This document shows positions 38,417 to 49,636 of a stretch of 64,000 nt of DNA, piece by piece. The translations under genes were made by a program, and so were the position numbers. Each line of letters opens with the position of its first letter. Within the stretch, counting starts at the first letter, position 1. The stretch is taken from positions 124,001 through 188,000 of the forward strand of contig MU858080.1 of assembly GCA_033297075.1 (NCBI GenBank). The letters run 5' to 3'. Origin of the DNA: Rhypophila decipiens (Eukaryota; Ascomycota; Sordariomycetes; Sordariales; Naviculisporaceae). The notes under the pieces were generated by a model. The model did no database searches. It was not told the origin of the DNA and was given only the letters and a program-made list of their open reading frames with translations.

Positions 38417-38935
38417 ATGCCATATATAACAGCACCTGCGACTCTGGCGACTCTGGCGACTCTGGCGGCCCTTCTGAATGTATGGAAAGCAACAAAAAAC
38501 TCCATCTGCGACATCTACAAACTCAGAGGTACTGAACGTCGGTTACTGGAGGAGAGTTGTGACCGCTGGGGCCCTCCCAAGTTTCGTTGCGAGCCGTGCT
38601 GGGCAAGTTATATAGAGACACTGAGCCCAGAGATAAGAGACAGAGAACGGAAGGAGGCCGCTCACAGGAAGAAGTTGAGTGATTACACCGAGTATCTAAA
38701 AAGCCTCCCTCCCGGAGAGCAGGTGCCAATCCAGTACGCAGTTGAAAAGTATAGGAGCGAGTTAAATCAAACCTTTGGTTCATATCGCTGGCACCGGGAA
38801 CATCTTTGCCGCACTTGTTCAGAGCAACTAGGGATTTTAAAAGTGCGGGGAAGATATGTATGTGACAAGGCGCGAGTTGATGCAATGGACTGGAAGTTGT
38901 GGTATTGGAGTCGTTACTGGGACGAAGATATCTAA
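38417..38935 (+). CDS. Cysteine-rich hypothetical protein, possible zinc-binding
   Basis: Single ATG-started frame of 172 residues. After a short A/T/L repeat encoded by a 9-bp tandem repeat (gactctggc) near 38439-38465 come paired cysteines: FRCEPCWASYI and, about 75 residues on, HLCRTCSEQLG. A mostly basic, E/R/K-rich helical stretch separates them. Two CxxC knuckles that far apart could chelate one zinc, as in some fungal F-box-associated proteins, but I recognise no family. The ATG is real, yet an upstream exon is possible. It may also be a relic of a larger gene. Confidence 0.5.
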   Translation: MPYITAPATLATLATLAALLNVWKATKNSICDIYKLRGTERRLLEESCDRWGPPKFRCEPCWASYIETLSPEIRDRERKEAAHRKKLSDYTEYLKSLPPGEQVPIQYAVEKYRSELNQTFGSYRWHREHLCRTCSEQLGILKVRGRYVCDKARVDAMDWKLWYWSRYWDEDI

Positions 38936-39310
38936 ATGGGTCCAGAGGAACGGATATTCAAGACGGTTCGATATTTACGTTCAGCTCCCGTATCCCGTCT
39001 TCTTAATCTGGAACAAAGACGCAATTATGAAATCATCATCTCTCGGTTGAGCTCTTGTGTCTATAGCTTGAGCCCTTTGACAATAAGACGGCACGACAAG
39101 GTGCCTATTTCGGCCGCCACGAACAAAGGAACAAAGCCCGGCCGGGTTGTCTTATAAGCTCTAGGCATCATGGCGAATTAAAAACACCAGTTTCTTTCTT
39201 GTTCGGATTCATTTAACGGCCGGAAAGCTGCAGACTGCTTCCTTGTTCGCAGACCGGATAGGCTCTAACATCACGTCCGTATTGTAATTAACCCTCGAAG
39301 CTTCGCAAAC

Positions 39311-41247
39311 ATGGCGGACAACGAATTAACGCCCAGAGATGACGGGACTCGCAGGCCTCGGCGAGATGGGGGTCAACCTGAGGAACCGGCCTTGGGCACA
39401 GGAAGAGAAGTCTCAAGACGCGAAAACCAAGAGAGGCAAGATGAGGGCCAGCCAGAAGAATCGGCCCTAATCACAGGACAAGAAATCACAAGACGCGAAG
39501 ACGACGACTGGGAAGATGAGGTTCAACTAGAGGTCGCGGACCCCATCCCAGGACAAGAAATCACAGCCGACCAAGAAACCCACTGGGAGGATGGAGAGGA
39601 AGTGGAATTCATGCGAAGGTTCTACCCCAGGATGTATCGACGCTCTTTATACAACTACTTCATGTACTTCCCGAGCCTCCTCCACCGGCAAGTCATCTGA
39701 CCCATATGGAAATTCCTCCTAAGCCGTACCGGCCTCGAAGTCCTCGTCGACATTATCACAATCCTCGCCTTTGGACGCTATCGCTCCAACAAGTACCTGA
39801 CCAGAACACCGCCCGAGACGCTCTTTCTGGCGCGGCAACATCCTTGTTCGATTATCGTCCAGCGCCTCCAGCTCCTCCTCCACCACCGCACCCTGCCGAT
39901 CCATTTGCCGAATCTCACCCAACCCTCGTCTCAATCATTCAGTTCGTCATGGGGACCAACTCGTCCTCCCCACCAGAGCCATCACCCCATGGCCCGGCCG
40001 AAAAACTAGAACTCAACAGTGCCAAACTCCCTGCAGGCGTGTTATACTACATACGAACAACCAGCCCATACGACCTCCTCAACGGCGGCTGGCACCGTAC
40101 GCACCTCAAACAGATGCTCCCCTGGGAGCTCTTCTTTCGCAGCCTCCGACCAAACCACACAGCCATAACCCCCGGAGCCGAGCCCATAACGCCCTTTTCC
40201 TCCAAAGAAGAAATCAAAGCCGCCGCCCTCTTCCAAATCACCCAGATACAATGTGAAATCCTCTACAACGCGGGGATCCAGATCTTACGGCCTGCTTCCT
40301 CCACCCCAAGGCGGGTTTATACTGACGCAGATTATGAAGACCTCTCTTGGATTGAGCAAATTACTGCCAGACTTTATCCCTTCTTGATTCGGAATAAGTT
40401 GAAGGGTCCGTATCAGAGACGGTTTGAATCGTACAAAGAGGAGGAAAAAGCCATGGAGGCGGATATGAGGACGCAGGATCCGGATAACATCCATTACAGA
40501 GCTAGGGATATCATTGATGCGTTGGTTTTGGCGCATGCGACGCTGGTTAATCCTGCTGCGAGGTGTCAGTACCATATTGCGAGTGAAAGTCCAGATTGGT
40601 ATGGCGTTCCTGTCCGGGGCAGTTGTGGCAAGAGCGAGACGCTTGTTCAGCCGTGGGAGAGGTATCTAGAGCAGTACCCGCCGGATGATGATTTGGAATC
40701 GGGATCAGGTAGGGGGTGGTTTTCGCTGGGCAGATGGTGGGATTGGATTTTTGGTCTGGCCAGGGGGTTTCGAAGGGAAGGATTGATCACGGGTGTTGGG
40801 TCATGGTTTGGACTGGGGCCGGGACTGGAGACCAAGACTGTTGAGGCGTATGAAAAGGTTTACTGGTGGGATGTGTGGAAGGAGCAGAGAAATCAGCAGT
40901 CTCGCAGGCGGTGGAGGGCGGAAGAGCCTTTGCTTGAGGTTTTTGCTAAACCGCAGGATGAGGGAAGCAAGGCTGAGGAGGAGGAGGAGGAGGATAAGAG
41001 CTGGGTCGCCAAGGTTGTTCCGTTATGGCTGAGGAATAAATGGAGCAAGACGTTCAAGGGAGACAGATTGTGGGAGAATATCATTCTCTCCGAGGAGCGG
41101 AGGGTCTGGGTCAAGGTGTTTTTGTTTCTTGTGCTCTTGTCTGGACTGGCGGTTCTGAGGGACGGTTGGTTTGTGGGTCATAGGTATTCTTTTACGAGGT
41201 GGCCAGGAAGGTGGCTCTTGGTTGGTTTTTTGTGGCGGTTTGTGTAG
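39311..41247 (+). CDS. Hypothetical acidic/proline-rich protein with C-terminal membrane segment; split frame
   Basis: Two adjacent ATG frames, 39311-39700 (129 residues, with repeated GQEITR/GREVSRRE blocks in an acidic context) and 39706-41247 (513 residues), lie five bases apart in different frames. I model them as one gene with an intron 39692-39804: donor GTCATC (weak), acceptor GACCAG, both at codon boundaries, giving 607 residues. The second part has DALSGAATSLFDYRPAPPAP, then a helical region, tryptophan-rich segments (GRWWDWIFGLARGF), an E-rich stretch and a hydrophobic segment about 40 residues from the end (VFLFLVLLSGLAVL). No family is recognised. The weak donor leaves open a frameshifted pseudogene or two genes. 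Confidence 0.5.
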
Positions 41248-41793
41248 ACAGGACTTCCAGGTTGCAGGAGGTTTCCTGGCTTTTCAGAAGTTTATATAGG
41301 ACTTTGGTACTACTCGTAATGGTGGATGTAATCTATGCCTGCCGCAGTCTCTGTTCAAATGTTTAGTTCTAGACTTGTCAGCTAGCGTCCGGAAAAAACG
41401 TTCACCAACTGACTTTTCTTGTCTTTTTCCAGATCTACCTTAATATTTCAAGTTTGCAAATCATCGGACCCAATGACCATGTAACTTGTAAACGATTTTC
41501 CTCGAGTATTGTAGATAAAGTTTATTTAATCAACTTTCCTACCGCATATACTTTGGGTACCCTATACGTTAGGTCTGAAAAAAAAAACGAGGAAAAAGGA
41601 AAACTCTTCTTCAAACCTGAATCTTCCTTAGGATCCACCTTCAAGTGACTATTAAACAATCTCGTACGCTCTTCTCGAGCTGTCTTCTTCCCTCGACGCA
41701 CTTCTTTCAGCAAATCGAGTCTCATCACCAACAGCATAACACCTTCTGTTGTGAAGGCCACTAAACTCCCTGTTCACAGCGGTACGACTCGCC
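41248..41793. other. Short intergenic stretch before the HNH gene
   Basis: AT-rich, with no clear gene. A 5' exon carrying the missing ATG of the HNH gene may lie here, but I could not fix one that matches phase. Confidence 0.4.
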
Positions 41794-42876
41794 TTGATCG
41801 TTGATACGATCGCCGTAACCGTGGGAGAACCTCAGAGAGTTCAATCATGGTCACGCCGGCTCCGGGAAGTCAAACACCGGCTCCGGAGAGACATCTTCAA
41901 GACGATAATCCATCACTTTATCCCCAAGTATCGCAGGCACCCTAGTGTCAAGACCGAGTACGATTCTCTTTTAATTGTCTACTGGACCTACAAACTCTGC
42001 TCTAAGGAGACCAAGCCAAACTTGTTGGAATTCCTTCTCCACTTCATACGCTTACGCCTAGATGCTCCAGTCCCAGACCTCGAGAATCGAGTTGTCGTTC
42101 TAGATTTGGGAGTTAAGCTCAGGCAACTTGGCGATTACCTCCTGGAAAACCTGTTCTTGCCCTTCTCGAGAAAGGGCAGACAGGACGGAGAGGACGGAGA
42201 GGACGGAGAGGACGGAGAGGACGGAGAGGACAGAGAGGACAGAGAGAACTACCTCCTCCGTGATCTACACAAACACTGTCTCAAAAGAGACGGTTATCGT
42301 TGCGCCGTCTCGGGAATGTTTGACCAAACCGAGCATCTTCGGCGGCGCCGAGAACTTGGTGGAAGATCTCCCAAAGATGATGACATTGTCACCGTCGGGG
42401 GCTCCAGCACCGATCTCGTGGACTGCATCAGCATCATTCCACGCCGGCTGCTGAAGGCAAAGACGGACAATGTAATGGTACAGTTCCCTATACCCGCCGC
42501 AAACAAAACTCATGGCTAACATCAAATGTAGACCTCGGCAGAGGTTGACCTGCATTTTCTCCTGCCTTTATTTGACGCAGGAATGCTCGCCGAGATGCAA
42601 GAACTCGACGAGTTCAGCCCGAAGAACACGCTCGCCCTGGTTCCGCGACTTGGTCGTGCCTTTGAGAAATTTCACTTCTCTCTCGTGGCCGACAACAGCG
42701 GAGAACATGCCTACAGGGTCAACGACTTCGTGGGGGTAGTTAAAGAAGATGGAAAAGCCATCAACTTCCGCCAGTCACCAGAGGAGGTTGAGATGCCGTC
42801 TCCCCGGCTTCTGCAGTTCCACAGCAAAGTCGCCAGTATTATGGTTTATTCTGGGGCAGTCTGGGAACTTGATTGA
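41794..42876 (+). CDS. HNH_2-type nuclease-like protein, degenerate, start unresolved
   Basis: Two exons, up to 42471 and 42532-42876, with donor GTAATG and acceptor TGTAG at a codon boundary; about 341 residues are visible. The N-terminal helical part (DIFKTIIHHFIPKYRRHPS) and the block NYLLRDLHKHCLKRDGYRCA with VSG resemble fungal HNH_2 (PF13391) proteins. Downstream, SIIPRRLL and NTLALVPRLGRAFEKFHFSL align with the usual AHIIP and NxLxL...LHxxF motifs, but both expected histidines are replaced (S and R), so nuclease activity is doubtful. No ATG precedes the domain in frame: the frame opens after a TGA at 41752-41754 and 41794 is a TTG. Either a 5' exon is missed or the gene is truncated. 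Confidence 0.6.
42184..42246 (+). repeat. Seven 9-bp tandem units coding Gly/Glu/Asp repeats
   Basis: Five copies of gacggagag and two of gacagagag inside the HNH-like gene encode DGE/DRE triplets. Being a multiple of three, copy changes would keep the frame; it adds a flexible acidic linker just before the HNH block. Confidence 0.85.
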
Positions 42877-43619
42877 GCAGAGAGTGCTGAATGTACTACA
42901 GATATCAAGGGGGTCAACTCGGACTGAACTAAACGTCAACTCGCACAACTACACAACCCCAACCATGAATGGACTTTTCAGGTGCTAACCCATAAAATTT
43001 TTTTTTTTTACAGCAATATCGCCTATTACTGCATTATAGCCCTGTAACTTCACCGAACGTCATTAAATGAACAATTGAACAAGTGAATTAATCGAACAGG
43101 TTTAAATGAACGATTTGGTGAAAATGGCTGGAGAATGTGATATTCGGGAGCAGCATTGAACTAGAAGGGTCAACACTAGTACCTAGATATTAGGACTTGG
43201 GGTTGTGTGGTGTCCAGTGGAATATGTAGATATCTTCCCAACACTCTTTTCAAGATCTCTTTGTTAAATAAGACTCATTGCTTCTACCTGCTCAAATCCA
43301 TCATCTGGAGTCCTGAAGCCATTTCCGGGGTTTGTCATTGTAGGGTTAGGGTTATGTATGATCTCATACAGAAAGGTTCAGTGTGAGCTGATTGGCCAGA
43401 GCTGAAGCGTCTCAGCGTGGCCCGTGCTAGGCTCCTTCCAGCCAGCCCAGCGGCCCAGCCTATCTTGAGCCGCGAACTCTAAAAAGTTGGAGCTTTGCAA
43501 GTCGCGACACTCAATCGACCTGCAGCAGCGACGACAACCGAGCAAACGCGACTCACGAACTTGCAACAAACCACCACTTCATTCGCATACGGTATACCAA
43601 CACAGCAGTACTGGCAACC
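42877..43619. other. Intergenic region before prp19
   Basis: It holds a poly-T run near 43000, the second telomere-like motif at 43340-43355, and the prp19 promoter/leader. No gene seen. Confidence 0.6.
43340..43355 (+). repeat. Interstitial telomere-like motif, second copy
   Basis: GTAGGGTTAGGGTTAT, identical over 16 bases and in the same orientation as 37620-37635, followed by GTATG instead of ATATG. Confidence 0.7.
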
Positions 43620-45292
43620 ATGCTTTGCGCACGTATGTTTCTAATCTCCACCAGATCAATGGCCAGAACTGACATTTGGTACAGTTTCGGGAGAAATTCC
43701 CGAGGAGCCTGTCATCTCCAAAAAGACAGGTCAGTCGCAGACAGATTCTACCTTCCTAATGCCGTCGCAACTCTAACTCCTAGCAGGCGTCGTGTTTGAG
43801 AAGCGGCTTATCCTCAAATATATCGAAGAAAATGGCAAAGAGCCCGGCACCGACGAAGAACTCGACCCAGAAGACCTCCTCCCCGTCCAGACCGGCCGTG
43901 TGCCCCGACCGCGCCCACCCACCCTCACATCGTTGCCTTCTCTCCTCAAGGCGTTCCAAGACGAGTGGGACGCCATTGTGCTCGACGCGTACAACACCAG
44001 AGAGCAGCTGAAACGAACGAGGGAAGAGCTGGCCAACGCCCTCTACCAAAATGATGCCGCCGTCCGTGTGATTGCCCGAGTTACCAAAGAACGCGACGAG
44101 GCCCGTGATGCCCTCTCCAAGCTTAGCATCGCCCCAACGGGAGCGGCAGCTGGAGCTGGTGGTGATGACGCTATGGCGGTGGATAATCTCAGCCTCCCCG
44201 AGCCATTACAGGAGCACGTGGATGAGGTGCACCAACAGTATGTGAACTACTTGGTCGACACTTTTAAACTCCAAGATTTGCTAACATGATGCTTCAAGAC
44301 TATTCAAGACGCGCAAAAAGCGCCCAGCGCCTGCCTCTTGGGCCACCTCCGACGATATCTCGGCCCTGCAACCGGTTGCGACCACAGCTCTCACAACGAC
44401 ACAGCCCGAGACACTTGCTATCCAAGAAGCGCATGCGGCTGTCGGTGGTTTGGATGGAAAGCTAGACATCTATTCCATCGAGGCGAACCAGGTAGAGCGT
44501 ACACTAGACATTGGGGTGCCCATCACTGCCACCGTCTGGACCGAGAACAAGGTGTTTGTGGGTTCCTCCAAGGGCACTGTGACGGCACTGTACAGCGGCG
44601 AGCAGAAGGAGGTGTTCAAGACACACGCTGGCAAAGTAACGGGCCTCTCTCTACACCCCGGTGGTCGCATACTAGCTTCTGCTGGCGTGGACAAGAGCAT
44701 CTTTTTCTACGACATTACCGAGTTGAAGGTGGTTGCCTCGATCTATACAGATAATGGTATGTTTGCTGTTCACACCCTTCCGACCTGTTCGACAGCTTGC
44801 TAACGCTTGACAGTGGTGACGGCCTTGGCGTTCCACCCCGACGGCCATCTCATCGCAGCCGGCACACCATCGGGCGATATCAACATTTTCGAGACCAAGA
44901 CAGGACAACTTGCTGCGTCGTTTACCCTCGGCGTCCAGGCAGACGTGATTGTGTTCTCGGAGAACGGTTACTGGTTCGCCGCGGCGGGCAAGGGCCAACC
45001 CACGGTAGCAATCTTCGACCTCCGCAAGACGGGCGACGCCGCCAAGGTGCACGAGTTCCCCACCGACGACGTTAGGGCCATGGCATGGGACTGGACAGCC
45101 CAGTATCTGGCTATCGCCGGCGCGTCAGGCACTATCGTACAACAGTACGTCAAGAGCTCCAAGAGCTGGTCGGAGCTGTTGCGGACGGGTACCGTGGGCT
45201 CGGCGATCGGGTGGGGATCTGATGCCAAGACCCTCGTGGCGGTTGACGGGAAGGCGGGTGTTATATCAGTATTAGGGGCGCCGTCTGAGTAA
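43620..45292 (+). CDS. prp19: Pre-mRNA-processing factor 19 (U-box E3 ubiquitin ligase, WD40)
   Basis: Core subunit of the NineTeen complex, which ubiquitinates splicing factors and stabilises the active spliceosome in the nucleus. Five exons, 43620-43632, 43685-43729, 43787-44237, 44299-44756 and 44814-45292, give 481 residues. The U-box is spread over the first three exons: MLCALSGEIPEEPVISKKTG then VVFEKRLILKYIEENGKEPG. A proline-rich link and a coiled coil follow (REQLKRTREELANALYQND, about 120-165), then a linker (RKKRPAPASWAT), and WD40 repeats from about residue 210 to the end, e.g. HAGKVTGLSLHPGGRILASA and VVTALAFHPDGHLIAAGTPS. Length and order match fungal Prp19. The first coding exon is only 13 nt. 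Confidence 0.96.
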
Positions 45293-46724
45293 CAGGAAGT
45301 GTGTCCATTGGCTTTGTACGCCAACAGTTAGTTGTTATACCGGTAGCGCCTTGAATATCCACTTTATATGGACGCATACATGCGGTTGTTAGATATGACG
45401 TGTTAAAATCGGGATGAATGGGAGTGCACATTGCATGATGGTATGATATTGGACAATGCTGGGATGACATGGGCTTGGTCATCTCAAAGTCGAGTTAGTT
45501 TCGAGGTCGCACAAGTCTCGTTCGGAACTGCATTGGGAGGAAACGATTATAAATCATTTCTGAACTGTGCAGTGTTTCTCGCCACAGCCTGTGCGGGTGG
45601 GATCAATGCTGTATGAATTGCCAGCTCAATCGTTAACAGGCAGACGCCCAAGGCTGGTTTGGAATATTTTCACAGACACCAAAAAGTCATCTGTTTGGAT
45701 GAGTTGTGACGGGCGCCGAGCAGCTTCCAGGTTGGTGTCAAGATGAGTTGATTGATGGACTGGACTGGGCTCAGACGGGAGGTGCCTGAACCGTGTATCC
45801 GTACACAGTACTGTATTATACCATACCGGTTGGGACAATTCTCAGGGGGGCAAAAATATCGTCATGTTTTGACTAGGCATTACTGGTATGTACTGTACCA
45901 AGCAAGTGCCAAAACAACACACGCCCACGGATTCAGGCAGAAGTTCGGAACATTACCGATTGCGCCGAAGTGATTCGCCGCACAGCTCCCAATACATACC
46001 CGACCTTCAGAGAGTTCTGTTACGACCACCTTTCATCCCACCTTTGGTGGTTCCATTGCTTCATGTTTGTTTTTTGTATTTGCTGTACGGATACCGACGC
46101 GAACACGGCCGGGGTCTGTCACGGGATAGACTTCGGGCTGACCCAGTCCTAGGGCGTCATTTCGCGAGCGCCTGCATTGCCCCTTCCCGACCGGACGGAA
46201 GCGCTGCACCTATTGTTCCTGAGAACCACAAACACACGGCGTCTTTTTGCTTCTCCGAGCGGGATCAATTCTCTTTCTCGTCCACCTCAGCGCTTCCCGT
46301 GATTTTATCGCAAACGCACAACTCGGCGTCCTTGACTGTGTTTTTGCCCCCTTTTTCGAGTGCAACGACGCAACACCACGGGGATAAACTTTGACGCGAA
46401 CGAGCTTTCTCCGACGACCTCTTCTCCAGAGTTTGAGATAGACGCAGATTCCCGTCCTCGCCCCGCTTCGTTTACTTTGCCTGTGGCGTTTTTGAGTTTT
46501 GTGCTGCCTCCTCGATCCGCAGGGGCATCAACAAAGACTTAATCAAGTGATGCGCGCCTAGCTGTCGACGTTTCGTAACTCTATTTTGCCGCGGATCCAC
46601 CTCCACTTGCCTATCTCGCCTCACGTTTGCCTGGCCATGCTCGACTGTCGATAAGAAAACGTCAAAAAAGCTTATAGGGCGGTCCAAGCGCCCCTGAACC
46701 AAGAGTTGGGAGAAGAGAGGAATT
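45293..46724. other. Intergenic region, prp19 to RING gene
   Basis: No gene supported. It contains ccgtgtatccgtac at 45791-45804, also found at 24956-24969, and a pyrimidine-rich segment before the RING gene that is probably its leader. Confidence 0.55.
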
Positions 46725-48641
46725 ATGGATTATATCGACCCCTACGACTTGGGCGGGGACGAATACGACTTCCACGAGCCAGTTATAGCATTCAACCGCT
46801 CAGACATCGGCATCGACTTTGAGATTAGATCTTCGCCCGAAATCGAGATCTCCGACGACGAGGCAGAAGGCACAGACTCGGCCGACGACGACGAGGCAGA
46901 AGGGACAGATTCGACAGACGACGACGGGGCAGAAGAGACAGACTCGGCCAACGACGGCGAGACCAATTCTTCACGCTCCTCGAGCCCCTCGGACTCGATA
47001 GAGCTCCCATCTTCGCCGCCGCCACCGCGACACTACCTTCACGACCCTTACGACGAGCTCGACGAGGAAGACGCGGACTCCGAGGACGACGTGGACTCGA
47101 TAAATTTTGTGCTCTCATCGCCACCTGCTGAACGGGCGGCCAGCGCCGAGGAAGACGAGATTTTATTTGTAGACGAGTACGAGTACGAGGAGGAAGAGGA
47201 GGAGGAAGAGGAAGAAGAGGAAGTGGACGACCATCCATTCGCTTCCAGTGCTGTCTTGAGGGGACAAATCGACCTCTGGCAGCAACAACACCAGAATCTG
47301 GTGGAATCACGTCGACAAATCACCGAGACACTCAGGGAAATCACAGAGCAGCAGCGGACCCATAACCAGATTCCATCACGCTTTTGGCAGGATACACTCG
47401 GCGACAGACGAAACGCCATGCCAACAGCACCTGGCACAAGCCGTCAGCCTCCTTCTCGGCCGACGCGTCCGCGCGACACCGATTCAGGTCAACCGAGAAG
47501 GTCGGATAGACGGCGTAATTCTGGCCAACAAGCAAATCCAAATCCTCTGGATCAGCTTGATCAGCTTTTCGCGGTAGAAGTGGAGGCACCTCGGCGCCAA
47601 AATTCGGCCCAAAGACGAACGGAAGGAGCTGGAGGTGCACGGACGGCAAGTCGGAGTGTGCCGGTCATCGATTTAACGGGCGAGCCCGATAGTCCAGCAG
47701 TTCCACGAAACACTCTCACTCTCCCTCGTCCTGGTGCTCCGTCGATGTCGTCGAGCGGTCGCAGCCACCCCCGCCGTCAAATGCCTACAAATAATCAGCC
47801 ACCTGCCTTGAACCGCAGGGATGTGGTGAGCAATGTGGTCATTGATCTGACCGGCGACGACGATGCCCCATCTGCCCGAACTGCACGACAAGGTGCTCGT
47901 CCGCCCCGCCCACCTGGTCATGCCGCCATCCCCGCGCACGTTCAGCCTGTCGACCTCGAAGCGGAGGAGCACAGAGCCGGCCCACCTTACATCATGGGCA
48001 TGCTCGGCCAACTACGTCGCTTCATTCTTCCCAATGCCACAGGGTTTGGGGTTGGGGGCTTGGAATTTGTCATTCACAACCCACTGGGCAATAACCGGCC
48101 TGACTTCAATTATCAAGCTAATGGCTATAATAATGGCGGCCGGGCGGAGGCGTCTAACAAGCCTGCCCACGTGCCACCTCCCAAGGCTCGTGAGGGGTTC
48201 ACGCGCAACACCAGCAACGGCAGCAGCGGCGGTTCGGATGAGTTAGATGTGCTTGTGTGTCCGGCATGTGAGAAAGAGCTTGCCTACGATCCGGATGAGG
48301 AAGGCGGCACAAGTACTCCCGGAAAGGGCGGGCCAGCGCCGAAGAAGGCCAGGACCAAGAAGGATCGGGAGGAACACCACTTTTGGGCCCTCAAGGAATG
48401 CGGACACGTAAGTTTTCTTTTTCTTTTTCCTCTCTTTTTCTACGTCGCTCCTATTCTAACGGCTTTCTAGGTCTTTTGCAAGAATTGCTATGACACGCGC
48501 ACCAAGCGCGCAGCTACCAAGACGAGCGAGAAGAGCAAGTTCCGGATCGAACCAGCACCGTCTAAAAAGATATTGTGTGTCGTGGACGGCTGCACAACCG
48601 AGGTTAACAAGCCAGCGGCTTGGGTTGGTTTGTTCCTTTGA
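46725..48641 (+). CDS. RING-finger protein with two SUMO-interaction motifs (candidate STUbL)
   Basis: Two exons, 46725-48407 and 48471-48641, give 617 residues; the intron (GTAAGT, TTCTAG) falls between CGH and VFC of the RING. Residues 1-170 are strongly acidic with D/E runs and D-E-A-E-G-T-D-S repeats. SUMO-interaction motifs are VPVIDLTGEP near 312 and NVVIDLTGDDDA near 371. The C-terminal C3HC4 RING uses LVCPACEKEL near 511, LKECGHVFCKNCYD and CVVDGC; the gap after the second cysteine is long (about 45 residues, lysine-rich). SIMs plus a C-terminal RING is the plan of SUMO-targeted ubiquitin ligases such as Slx8/RNF4, so targeting sumoylated nuclear proteins is a reasonable inference. 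The protein is much longer than yeast Slx8. Confidence 0.85.
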
Positions 48642-49528
48642 TGCGATGACTTGATGGCAAAGGAACGAGAGGAAAGGGAGTTTTTGGGACCCAAGGTCCT
48701 CCACTTTGGGGGCAAATTCACGCATAGCCAGGCACTTGTCAAGAAGTTTTCGGGGTATTTTCATGACTACTGAGCTAGTGGCGGGTTGGGCCTTTCAATG
48801 AGTTATGCATTCCAATCACGGGGGTATGGCGCTGGTTTATGTAGGCCAGCGAATCATCCATTATACATGCAGTTCAACGAGTTCAGTCCATAACCACCCA
48901 TCGTGCCCCAGAAGGATTGAGCACACTGCAAACTGCCCAATGCAGCCGCAGAAGCCAGGGAGACGGCGCACCAGGTTTTGTAGCCAACTCAACAGTGTCC
49001 TTCCATCTCGAGTGTTTCCAGGCCGCACTTGAAGTAGTGGGCTTTATAAACGCCCTCTCTGATCCCATCATCGGCCCCAAAACCAAGTCGATACTCGGCA
49101 AACAATCCGCCGACGGTGGAATCCATTACCATGGCGTTTCTTGGCCTGTCCATCTTGAGTCTCTGTATCTCGGCATTGGGCACTGTGTTAAAGATATCGA
49201 GAAGCCGGCATACACTGGCTTTTTCCGGTGGCTGTACTATTGCGATGGCAACAACTCTTTATCCGCTGGGGGATACGGGGAACTCTGTCTTGAGCTTTAG
49301 CAGCCGACATGGAATAATGTGAAACAGCTGGCTGGCGCTGTCACTTCTTTCCCATCCTTTACGATGTAGGATGTCGACGATGCAGCAAGCAACATCGGCC
49401 CTGACTCACACCTTTATCCTTGTGGCTCAAAAGTTGGTGTGATATACGCAAGGACAAAGACTCTCCACAAAGCAAACTCTAAGAAGAGAATGACCAAAAA
49501 GGAGCAACAGCAACAACAAGCCTCCCCA
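48642..49528. other. Intergenic region before tRNA-Asn
   Basis: Overlapping short frames at 48917-49322 show no conserved motif; I do not call a gene. Confidence 0.5.
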
Positions 49529-49636
49529 CCCCCTGTGGCGCAATTGGCTAGCGCGTCAGACTGTTACATAGCTACGTGCCTGGTCAGTAGTAATGTAGTG
49601 ATCTGGAGGCTGATAGTTCGAGCCTATCCAGGGGAG
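49529..49636 (+). tRNA. tRNA-Asn (anticodon GTT) with intron
   Basis: Cloverleaf parts in order: acceptor 5' 49529-49535, TG, D stem GCGC/GCGC (49538-49541, 49551-49554) around AATTGGCTA, anticodon stem TCAGA (49556-49560) with TCTGG (49602-49606), anticodon GTT at 49563-49565, and T arm GATAG-TTCGAGC-CTATC (49612-49628), then acceptor 3' 49629-49635. A 34-base intron at 49567-49600 follows base 37, the normal site. A box TGGCGCAATTGG and B box GTTCGAGCC fit RNA polymerase III consensus, and T-rich termination sequence follows near 49660. The first acceptor pair is a C-A mismatch and one anticodon-stem pair is T-G, so reduced function is possible. Confidence 0.75.

Noticed and set aside
48917..49322. 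Frames of 68-127 codons, one starting MAFLGLSILSLCISALGTVL like a signal peptide
   Set aside because: Overlapping frames on both strands, no downstream domain, no introns; hydrophobic start alone is not enough.
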